Under the pieces are notes generated by a model. It was not told the origin of the DNA and did no database searches. It saw nothing but the letters and a program-made list of their open reading frames with translations. From Paraburkholderia fungorum (GTDB lineage Bacteria > Pseudomonadota > Gammaproteobacteria > Burkholderiales > Burkholderiaceae): a DNA stretch of 64,000 bases. Position 1 is the first letter of the stretch; each line of letters begins with the position of its first letter. Position numbers and translations under genes: made by a program. This document shows, one piece after another, positions 1 to 7,292 of this stretch. Location of the stretch: NCBI RefSeq assembly GCF_900099835.1, contig NZ_FNKP01000003.1:744001-808000 (forward strand). Direction: 5' to 3'.

Positions 1-236
1 TCGCGCACCGCGCGATTCGGATCGACGAATTGCGTGATCGCCTGGGTGGCCGCGCGCGCGCCGCGCGATTGACGCAGGCTCGGCAGATAGACGGCGAACA
101 GGTACACCACGCTTCCCAGCATCGGGAAGACGAAGAGAATGAAAAGCCAGTAGATGCTCTGCTGATTCCGCACGGCATGCACCGCAAAATAAATCGCGAT
201 GATGACGTGAAGACCGATTCCGAAAAAATATGGCAT
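1..236 (-). CDS. partial membrane protein, N-terminal part only
   Basis: Reading leftward from an ATG at 236, the frame stays open to the window edge, giving about 78 residues. The start reads MPYFFGIGLHVIIAIYF, a hydrophobic stretch, followed by a second hydrophobic stretch (WLFILFVFPMLGSVVYLFAV) and then a basic, Ala/Arg-rich segment. Two membrane segments followed by a cytoplasmic tail is the visible pattern. The second segment faintly resembles the short PLDc_N membrane module, but that is only an impression. The C-terminal part lies outside the window, so no function is assigned. The 128 bases between this start and the neighbouring persulfide dioxygenase stop contain nothing recognisable. 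Confidence 0.6.
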   Translation of the reverse strand, partial: MPYFFGIGLHVIIAIYFAVHAVRNQQSIYWLFILFVFPMLGSVVYLFAVYLPSLRQSRGARAATQAITQFVDPNRAVR

Positions 237-364
237 GTGCGTTTAACTCTCGACCTAGGGAAGCGCCCGCCGGTGACGGTCGCGCCGACTTGAAGCTGAC
301 AATTTTATTACAGCAGGTGCCTTGTGCCGAGGTTCTGCACGCCCCGCAGGGTGTTTTAACCTGA

Positions 365-1438
365 CTACACGCTGCCGTTTTCAACCACCCGCCCTTCGGC
401 TCGCCAACGCAGCATGCCGCCCGCGAGATTCGCCACCGCGTCAAATCCAGCCTGCCGGAGTATGACCGTGGCGTGCGCCGAACGTCCTCCCGCGCGGCAA
501 ACTGTCACGATTGGCTGCGCTTTCTCAAGCTCGCCGGTGCGGTTCGCAAGATCGCCGAGCGAAACCAGTTGCGCATTGGGGATACGCCCGAGCGGTCCGT
601 CGAATTCGTCGGGTTCGCGCACGTCGACGATCTGCACCGAATGCAGATTTTCCTCCAGCCATTCAGGATTGATTTCCCAGATGCCCGCAAACGTGTAGGT
701 CAATGGCGCCCAAACAGGTTGACCCAGTTGCGTCGGGTCGTTTGCCGCGACGCCGCATTTCAGATTCGCGGGCACGGCCACGTCGATCTGTTTGGGATGC
801 GGCAAGCGCAGATTCGACATATACCCCGCGAAATCGTCTGCGCACAACTCTCCGCCGAGCCGTGGATTGAATCGCCGCTCCTCGCCGACGCTCGTCACCG
901 TCAATCCACGGTAATCGTGAGCGGGATACAGCAGGCACTCGGCGGGCAGAGAAAAGATCTTGCCGTGGATTGCCTCGAACATCGCACGCGCGTCGCCATT
1001 CTGGAAATCCGTGCGACCTGTACCCCGGATCAGCAGACAGTCGCCGGTAAAAGCCATGCTCCGGTCGTCGAGTACCAGGCTGATGCAGCCGCTCGTATGA
1101 CCCGGCGTAGCGCGAACCAGCAGATGCCGTGAACCGAATTCGACCCGCTCGCTCTCACTCAGATAGCGGTCGCCGCCTTCGGCCCCGCTCGCGGCGGAGA
1201 TCGCAATCTGGCTACCTGTACCGCGTTTTAGCAACCACGCACCGGTGACGTGATCGGCATGGACGTGCGTGTCGATCGTATAAAGAAGACGCAAGCCAAG
1301 TTCTTCGATCAATGCCGCATCGCGGCGTGCCTGCTCGAATACCGGATCGATCAACACAGCTTCTGCCGTCGAGCTATCGGCAAGCAGATACGTGTAGGTC
1401 GACGATTGCTGATCGAAGAGTTGCCGGAAGATCAACAC
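365..1438 (-). CDS. persulfide dioxygenase-rhodanese fusion (MBL-fold)
   Basis: A 357-residue protein with a metallo-beta-lactamase fold in front and a rhodanese domain behind. The MBL part shows THVHADH (His58, His60, Asp62, His63), His114, Asp133 and His174, the ligand set of ETHE1-type persulfide dioxygenases, which bind one Fe(II) and oxidise glutathione persulfide to sulfite and GSH. Residues 255-350 form the rhodanese domain with active-site loop CRAGGRS (Cys314), which can pass sulfur between thiosulfate and glutathione. The fused architecture is known from Burkholderia phytofirmans (BpPRF), so this is expected for the lineage. The start is a GTG at 1438 with AAGGAG about 7 bases upstream on the minus strand. 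It probably works in cytoplasmic sulfide and persulfide detoxification. No sulfide:quinone reductase gene is next to it. Confidence 0.9.
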   Translation of the reverse strand: MLIFRQLFDQQSSTYTYLLADSSTAEAVLIDPVFEQARRDAALIEELGLRLLYTIDTHVHADHVTGAWLLKRGTGSQIAISAASGAEGGDRYLSESERVEFGSRHLLVRATPGHTSGCISLVLDDRSMAFTGDCLLIRGTGRTDFQNGDARAMFEAIHGKIFSLPAECLLYPAHDYRGLTVTSVGEERRFNPRLGGELCADDFAGYMSNLRLPHPKQIDVAVPANLKCGVAANDPTQLGQPVWAPLTYTFAGIWEINPEWLEENLHSVQIVDVREPDEFDGPLGRIPNAQLVSLGDLANRTGELEKAQPIVTVCRAGGRSAHATVILRQAGFDAVANLAGGMLRWRAEGRVVENGSV

Positions 1439-1765
1439 AATTTGGCTCCTTACAAAGTACCTTTAAAAAAAGCGCCGAAAAGCATCCCGCTCGAACGGCG
1501 ACCGCTCCAAAAACGAAATATCGTCTACCGCAAGTTCTTCCTTTCGCGGTATGCGCGCAAGCGCACAGAGCCGTTCCGGTTGGGGCCATACTCTGCTGGA
1601 CGGCGCAATGACATCCTGGTCCGATGTCCAGAGGCGGCAATTCTGCATATCCTTCATTTGCTCCGCTTCGCGAGCAGCCTCACGAACTTCAATTACAACA
1701 CGACGCCGACCTCGGGGATGTCCCGCTACCGCAAAGCGTAGCGTTTACACCATCAGGTGCCAGCG
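1439..1765. other. divergent intergenic region
   Basis: 327 bases between the divergently transcribed persulfide dioxygenase and FecR-domain genes. Several short open frames cross it on both strands, but none has a good ribosome-binding site or recognisable product. Near 1457-1475 there is a short A/T-rich patch that could belong to the promoter of the dioxygenase gene. No clear operator or terminator was seen. Confidence 0.5.
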
Positions 1766-2233
1766 ATGCGTCTCCCGCCCTTCGAATGCGTACTGATCCT
1801 GATCTGCGGATGCGTGGCCAGCGTCAATGCCGTCGCCGACGACGCGGCCGGCGTCGTTAAAACCGTCAAGGGCAACGTGCAGATCGAGCACGCCGGAGCG
1901 AGCCTGGGCGCCGCCATCGGCAGCGATGTTTATAGCAGCGATCGCGTCGTGACCGGCCCCGAGTCGTCGGTCGGCATCACGTTGCGCGATACGACCCAAC
2001 TGTCTGCTGGTGCCAATACGATTCTCGAACTCAACAAGTTCGCGTTCGATGCCACGACTCACGACGGCGTGCTCGACGCCACCGTCAAACATGGCTCGCT
2101 AGCGGTGATTTCCGGAAAACTGGCCAAGGCGAGACCCGACGCCGTTCGTTTCAGTACGCCGACCACCACGCTCGGCGTACGTGGCACCGAGTTCATTATC
2201 GAAGTCGGCGATAGCAAGGAGAGCGCGCGATGA
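1766..2233 (+). CDS. exported FecR-domain protein
   Basis: 155 residues from the ATG at 1766; a GTG at 1757 is an alternative, but AGG at 1755-1757 sits about 8 bases before the ATG. A signal peptide (MRLPPFECVLILICGCVASV, then NAVA) is followed by one FecR domain: a VKTVKGNVQ opening, a periodic beta pattern, and the typical STPTTTLGVRGTEFIIEVG end. There is no N-terminal anti-sigma region or membrane anchor, so it is not an ECF regulator but a periplasmic FecR-fold protein. It overlaps the next gene by ATGA, and the OmpA and CHASE2 genes follow directly. FecR-domain, OmpA-type and CHASE2 proteins commonly sit together in proteobacteria, which suggests an envelope-sensing set. The ligand is unknown. 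Confidence 0.8.
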   Translation: MRLPPFECVLILICGCVASVNAVADDAAGVVKTVKGNVQIEHAGASLGAAIGSDVYSSDRVVTGPESSVGITLRDTTQLSAGANTILELNKFAFDATTHDGVLDATVKHGSLAVISGKLAKARPDAVRFSTPTTTLGVRGTEFIIEVGDSKESAR

Positions 2234-2847
2234 GAGGCAAGCTTCGACGTGTCCCGCCGATCACCGCTGCGGCATTCGCCGCGCTCGCGTTACTGGGTGG
2301 ATGCAGCACGCCGCCGGACAGAATCATCCTGCTGCCCGACCCGGAAGGCAAGGTCGGCGCCGTCGTTGTGCACAGCGCCAACGGCGAGCAAACAATCGAC
2401 AAGGCGTACGCGGGCGTCGATGTCGCCAGCAACGGCTCGATGGAAAAGACCATGGATAGCTCGTCGAACGTGCAGACGCGATACAGCGCGCTACTTGCCG
2501 CACGCCCGCCTCGCCCGATGACCTTCACGTTATTTTTCCTGTTCGACTCCGCGACGGAACTCGCGCCCGAGTCGCCTGCCACGGTCGAAAAAATGAAGGC
2601 GGTTCTGGCGCACTGGCCCGCGCCTCAGGTTGTCGTGATCGGCCACACCGATCTGGCCGGCTCGCAGGAATTCAACGACAGGCTGTCGATGCGGCGAGCC
2701 CAGAGCGCTGCATCGTTTCTGGTGAAGGAAGGCATTCCTGTTCAGCAGATCGAGACTGCGGGACGAGGCAAGCGTGAGCCGCTGGTTCCAACGGCGGACG
2801 GCGTTCCGAACAAGATGAATCGCCGGGTTGTCATCACGATTCAATGA
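2230..2847 (+). CDS. OmpA-family peptidoglycan-binding lipoprotein
   Basis: 205 residues starting at an ATG that overlaps the upstream stop codon. The signal peptide ends in the lipobox LLGGC (Cys25), so the mature protein should be lipid-anchored. After a low-complexity middle part, residues from about 95 to the end form an OmpA C-terminal domain, with FFLFDSATELAPES, GHTDLAGSQEFNDRLSMRRA and a final NRRVVITIQ. This domain binds the diaminopimelate of peptidoglycan; the conserved Asp (GHTD) and the Arg of the SMRRA helix are present. The likely location is the periplasmic face of the outer membrane, tethering it to the wall or presenting a wall signal to the neighbouring CHASE2 and FecR proteins. 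Which role it has is inference. Confidence 0.85.
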   Translation: MRGKLRRVPPITAAAFAALALLGGCSTPPDRIILLPDPEGKVGAVVVHSANGEQTIDKAYAGVDVASNGSMEKTMDSSSNVQTRYSALLAARPPRPMTFTLFFLFDSATELAPESPATVEKMKAVLAHWPAPQVVVIGHTDLAGSQEFNDRLSMRRAQSAASFLVKEGIPVQQIETAGRGKREPLVPTADGVPNKMNRRVVITIQ

Positions 2848-2872
2848 TCCGCGCCGACAAAATCTCCCGTTG

Positions 2873-4366
2873 ATGAAACGCGTCTACGACCCATGGTTTC
2901 CGCGGATCAGGCGTTGGCTGAAGATGATCCAGGGGCGTCCCGTCGCGCTCATCATGCTGCTCGCGCTGAGCCTGCTCAACCTGTCGAGCGAATGGCCGAG
3001 CAACCTTCCGCGTCCCGCTTTTGTGAACACGCTCGACGAAACTTTGCCGGACTCGTTCAAAACCGCGCGGCAATTGCTATTCGACCAGTTTCAACGTCAC
3101 TATCCGCGAATTCCGACGACTCAGCCGGTCACCATCGTCGAGATCGATGAAGAGACACTCGCGAGCGTCGGCCAGTGGCCGTGGCCGCGCAACCGGCTCG
3201 CCGGGCTGATCGACGCGATTGCGGCACAAAAACCGCTGGCTATCGGACTCGATATTTACATGCCGGAGCCGGACCAGACCTCGCCCGACAAGGTGGCCGA
3301 CAACTTGCCTAAATCGGCGGCGTCGCTCGCTGCCGAATTGCGCACGCTTCCGAGCCACGACGCGATCCTCGCGCGATCGCTGCGGGCCGCGCCAACCATT
3401 CTCGGTGCCGCCGCGCTCGATCACGCCGCCTTCACGACACGCACCGATTTACGCAGCGCGCCGATTCTCGTGCACGGCACCGACCCGCTGAACAGCGTGC
3501 CGCGCTATGAATTCGTGCTCGCCAGTTTGCCGGAGCTGCAGGCTGCCGCTCACGGCCAGGCCATGTTGAGCGTCGCGCTCGAACAAGGCGTGGTCCGTCA
3601 TATTCCGCTCGTCATGGGCCTCGGCGAAAAGTTGGTCCCCAGTCTGCCGATGGAAATGCTCCGCCTTGCCACTGACTCGCCAGCAGTAGAAGTGTTTGCA
3701 AACTCATCGGGCGTGCAGGCAATGGGCGTCGCGGATGTGCTGGTGCCCACGCAACCCGGCGGCGACATCTGGCTGCACTTCGCATCGATTCGCTCGACGC
3801 TGAGCCGCTACATCTCCGCGCGCGACGTTTTGCAGCGCAAGGTCGATCCCGAGCGGATCCGCAACAAGCTCGTGCTGATCGGACTCACCGGTGCCGGTGT
3901 GACGGACATGCGCACTACACCGCTCGGAGAACTGGTGCCTGGCATCGAGATTCAGGCGCAGGTCATCGAGACGATTTTCGAGGGACGTTTTTTGCGTCGC
4001 CCCACATGGCTGAAGTGGGCCGAAAGCGCATTTATCATGATCTTCGGCTTGTTGATCGTCTGGTACGTGCCGCGCAAGGATTCACGATTTGCTGCGTTCA
4101 TCAGGGCGGTGCCGAAAGGAACCGCTTTTGTCGGCCTACTGCTGCATTTTGCGAATCTTCTCTGTTGCTACTACATCTTCATTCGATTCGGTTTGCTGGT
4201 CGATGCCGCGGCTATTTTTATTATTCTGTCTGCGGTTATGGGATGTTTCTTTTCATCTTCGCTGCTTCACGCGCAGGAACAGGTGAAGGCCGAAGCAGCG
4301 CAAGCAGCGGAACGTGAAGCTGATTCGGACAGGAAGCATGGCAGAGGTAACGCACCGCTGCCTTGA
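2873..4366 (+). CDS. CHASE2-domain membrane sensor without output domain
   Basis: 497 residues from ATG 2873; an in-frame TTG at 2828 would overlap the upstream gene and has no ribosome-binding site. One N-terminal membrane segment (ALIMLLALSLLNLS) is followed by a large periplasmic CHASE2 domain, shown by TIVEIDEETLASVGQWPWPR, GLDIYMPEPD, RNKLVLIGLTGAGVTD and the typical RTTPLGELVPGIEIQAQVIE end. Then come three C-terminal membrane segments (about residues 385-470). CHASE2 is an extracellular sensory module normally joined to a histidine kinase, an adenylate cyclase or a diguanylate cyclase. Here the protein ends after a short charged Ala/Glu/Gln tail (HAQEQVKAEAAQAAERE), and no cyclase or kinase gene follows. 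It is therefore either a truncated receptor or one signalling through a partner protein. Confidence 0.85.
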   Translation: MKRVYDPWFPRIRRWLKMIQGRPVALIMLLALSLLNLSSEWPSNLPRPAFVNTLDETLPDSFKTARQLLFDQFQRHYPRIPTTQPVTIVEIDEETLASVGQWPWPRNRLAGLIDAIAAQKPLAIGLDIYMPEPDQTSPDKVADNLPKSAASLAAELRTLPSHDAILARSLRAAPTILGAAALDHAAFTTRTDLRSAPILVHGTDPLNSVPRYEFVLASLPELQAAAHGQAMLSVALEQGVVRHIPLVMGLGEKLVPSLPMEMLRLATDSPAVEVFANSSGVQAMGVADVLVPTQPGGDIWLHFASIRSTLSRYISARDVLQRKVDPERIRNKLVLIGLTGAGVTDMRTTPLGELVPGIEIQAQVIETIFEGRFLRRPTWLKWAESAFIMIFGLLIVWYVPRKDSRFAAFIRAVPKGTAFVGLLLHFANLLCCYYIFIRFGLLVDAAAIFIILSAVMGCFFSSSLLHAQEQVKAEAAQAAEREADSDRKHGRGNAPLP

Positions 4367-4735
4367 CGGATCGACATCGATAAAGTGGCTTTAATAAAGG
4401 CTTATTTTGTTTGCGCCGCCCTGTTCATGTGCACGATTTATTGCACCTGATAGGTGCCTTATCCCTACGCCGTGCACTGCAATTCGCGTTGCCTGGTCTT
4501 TCCTCATTCGAGTTCATTGACTCACGCCGAGCAACAACGTTCATTAACGTTCAATACGAATTAACAGCTGTTTTCCCCTTTGAACGCTACTGCGTCTCAT
4601 CACATTCAGCGCTCGACTCGCTTATGTGTGCTATCGCACACATGCCTTCCGGTTAAGGCTTTTTACATCTTCCCGACAGCCTATTGTCGTCTAGGAAGAT
4701 CAACGTCAAACCGATTGATTGTCGAGGAGCCTCCG
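4367..4735. other. intergenic region
   Basis: 369 bases between the CHASE2 gene and the multicopper oxidase. It is more A/T-rich than the flanks and has no convincing coding frame or clear terminator. A good ribosome-binding site (GAGGAG, 4725-4730) lies at its end and fixes the start of the oxidase. Confidence 0.5.
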
Positions 4736-6994
4736 ATGCGATTCCATCTCATCACTCTCGTCGCAGCGGCTTTTGTTGCTGTGTCCATTGCACCGGCTCA
4801 TGCACAAAGTACGACCACGTTGCGATCCTTCTCCGATTTGAGCGATACAGCCGCTGCGGTTTCCGACAACTCATCGACCGCTACGACTAGTGGACTCGCA
4901 TCGATTCTTGCGCGTCTGCAATGTCTTGCCGGACTCAATCCACTGGGCAATTCAGCATCGGTGACATTGACGGCGAAGATGGGTCAGTACAGCATCTACA
5001 ACCCCGACACGAATTCGTTTGATAACGTGCTGATGCGCTCGTATAACGGCTGCCCGACAGGACCGACCATCACGATCAAACCGGGTGCGACGCTCAATCT
5101 GACTTTAAATAACAATCTGCCGACCACTGATCCGCTGGACGTGTGTCCGGGCGCTCCGAACGACCATACGACGCCGCACTGTTTCAACTACACCAATATT
5201 CACACGCACGGGCTGCATGTGTCGCCGTCAGGCACATCTGACAACGTGCTGCTGTCAGTATTGCCGACCAAGTCACAACGCTACACGTACAACATTCCGG
5301 CCAATCACCCTTCCGGCACATTCTGGTATCACGCGCATCTACATGGATCGACCGCTATCGACGTGGCGAGCGGAATGGCAGGCGTACTGATCGTGCGGGG
5401 TTCGCGCGCGGCTCGCGCGGGTGTCTCGGACGGCACCGCCGATATCGACACGATCCTGCATTACAAATTGTTCAACCTGCCGCTGCGCGAACACGTGATG
5501 CTGTTCCAGCAGATCGAATACGGCTGCTTCAGTAGCGACACATCCGACGTACCGCTCGCCGACCCCACCACGTTCGAATGGATCTGTCCAAAGGGCAGCA
5601 GTGCTGGAGCAATACGCGGCTACACGAATCAGCTCTCGTTTGTGACCGATCCGCGCCCGGGTCATGCCGGTCAATTGAATTCGACATGGGAAATCTCGGG
5701 CCGCTATACGCAGATCAACGGCGTCGTGCAACCCGTATTTCCAAACGCACTTTCGCTCGTTCCTGCCGGCGATATCCGCCGCCTGCGCATGGTTCACGGC
5801 GGCAATCGCGACACGATCAACGTGAAGATCGTGCGTGCGAATCTGTCGGCGCTGGGTCTCGCGGATTCGCAATCGCTAAGCGCCGCGCAGGTCAGTACGG
5901 CGACAACCACAGCGGCAACGAAACTGGCTAACGCGACCTCGAAAGCAACACAAGCGACCACACTCGATGCGCTGTGCAGCGGCGAAACCGTCAATCAACT
6001 GGAGTTCGCCGAAGACGGCATTACGATGCCCGCGATGGTCGAGAAAACCGTCAATTCGATGAACCCCGGTTATCGCAGCGACGTGCTGGTTGCATTTCCA
6101 TCACCGGGTCTTTATTGCATTCTCGACGAAGCCGCCGACAGTTCCGCGACGATCAATTTCCGGCCCAACGCCGAGAAGGTCAAAGACCGTCGGTTGCTCT
6201 CGCTTGCACGCGTCGGTCCTGGCGTGAACATTCCCAATACCACCGTCGGCTCGCATTCGAAGTACTGGCAGTACATTCGCGATCAACTGGTAGCCGCCAA
6301 TCCTTCACTCGCGACGCCTGCAAAGAACGATCTTGCTTCGCTGACTCTCACCGCGTTCGCGCCCGTCGCGCCGGTGGATGGTCAGATCGACAAGGTCGTA
6401 CCGGCTATCTTCGATATCAATGTATTCGTCAATCCGGCGAAGTTCCTGATTAATGGATTGCCATACGATCCGGGCGTAATCGCCTATACAGGTACGCTGG
6501 GCCACATCGACGAGTGGGATGTGCAGGCCACTCCGCTAGCCACGCACGTCTTTCACATTCACACCAACAAGTTCAAGATCATGGACATCAAGAACGCGGC
6601 GAATGTATCGATATTCGATCCCGTCAATGGTGGATGCACCGCAGCGGAAATCGCGACGGGCGATCAGGAGTATTGCAATCTGCGTGGCGTAGTGCGCGAT
6701 ACGTTGTTCATCAAGGCGGGTTATACGCTTGTCATGCGCACCAAGTATGAAGACTTCACCGGCGAATTCGTCATGCACTGCCATATTCTCGATCACGAAG
6801 ATCGCGGCATGATGGAGAACGTCAGCATCGTGTCGCCGACCACGGCCATGTTGCAACGGATTGCAAAGCCGGTCAGGCTCGCATCGGATAAAGCCGGAGA
6901 GTGGTACAACAGAATTACAGGCAGAACGCCCGACCCGACGCAACTGGCGCTGACAGCGTCGATGTGTTCGGCGAAATATTTCGCAGAGAAATGA
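4736..6994 (+). CDS. secreted multicopper oxidase (laccase-like)
   Basis: 752 residues from ATG 4736, preceded by GAGGAG. A signal peptide ending in APAHA-Q directs export. All four copper-ligand motifs are visible: HTHGLH near residue 156, WYHAHLHGS near 197, HVFHIHTNKF near 603 and HCHILDHEDRGMM near 680. The last carries the Cys-His ligands of the type 1 site and a Met at the axial position. Multicopper oxidases take electrons from phenols or metal ions and reduce oxygen to water at the trinuclear centre. At about 750 residues it is clearly longer than typical bacterial laccases or CueO (about 500). Much of the excess lies between the second and third motifs, including an Ala/Thr-rich stretch near residues 385-405. 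The substrate is unknown, and no copper-resistance genes are adjacent. Confidence 0.9.
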   Translation: MRFHLITLVAAAFVAVSIAPAHAQSTTTLRSFSDLSDTAAAVSDNSSTATTSGLASILARLQCLAGLNPLGNSASVTLTAKMGQYSIYNPDTNSFDNVLMRSYNGCPTGPTITIKPGATLNLTLNNNLPTTDPLDVCPGAPNDHTTPHCFNYTNIHTHGLHVSPSGTSDNVLLSVLPTKSQRYTYNIPANHPSGTFWYHAHLHGSTAIDVASGMAGVLIVRGSRAARAGVSDGTADIDTILHYKLFNLPLREHVMLFQQIEYGCFSSDTSDVPLADPTTFEWICPKGSSAGAIRGYTNQLSFVTDPRPGHAGQLNSTWEISGRYTQINGVVQPVFPNALSLVPAGDIRRLRMVHGGNRDTINVKIVRANLSALGLADSQSLSAAQVSTATTTAATKLANATSKATQATTLDALCSGETVNQLEFAEDGITMPAMVEKTVNSMNPGYRSDVLVAFPSPGLYCILDEAADSSATINFRPNAEKVKDRRLLSLARVGPGVNIPNTTVGSHSKYWQYIRDQLVAANPSLATPAKNDLASLTLTAFAPVAPVDGQIDKVVPAIFDINVFVNPAKFLINGLPYDPGVIAYTGTLGHIDEWDVQATPLATHVFHIHTNKFKIMDIKNAANVSIFDPVNGGCTAAEIATGDQEYCNLRGVVRDTLFIKAGYTLVMRTKYEDFTGEFVMHCHILDHEDRGMMENVSIVSPTTAMLQRIAKPVRLASDKAGEWYNRITGRTPDPTQLALTASMCSAKYFAEK

Positions 6995-7041
6995 CATAAA
7001 GCGCGGTACGGGTTCTCGCGCCATCATCCAAGTTCAAACTG

Positions 7042-7080
7042 CGGCCGCACTCTTCTTCGTGAGAGTGCGGCCGTTTCATT
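7042..7080 (+). terminator. terminator after multicopper oxidase
   Basis: A perfect 12-base stem, CGGCCGCACTCT at 7042-7053 and AGAGTGCGGCCG at 7062-7073, with an 8-base loop and followed by TTTCATTT. It lies 48 bases after the oxidase stop and is a good Rho-independent terminator. Confidence 0.85.
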
Positions 7081-7292
7081 TGCGCGCCGTCTACAGATGC
7101 GAATCGCCGCATTGCGATCCATCACGTTCAGTTAGAGAGAAGCCTCAGCGCCCCCATGCAGCCTCATCACGACCGTGTCATATGACATTGGGATGATCGC
7201 GGCACCAACGGGCCCACAGCGTCATGCGGCCTCTCAGGGTAGAAAAAATACGACATCAGCAAGATCACCCACACGACTGAGCCACCACAAAC

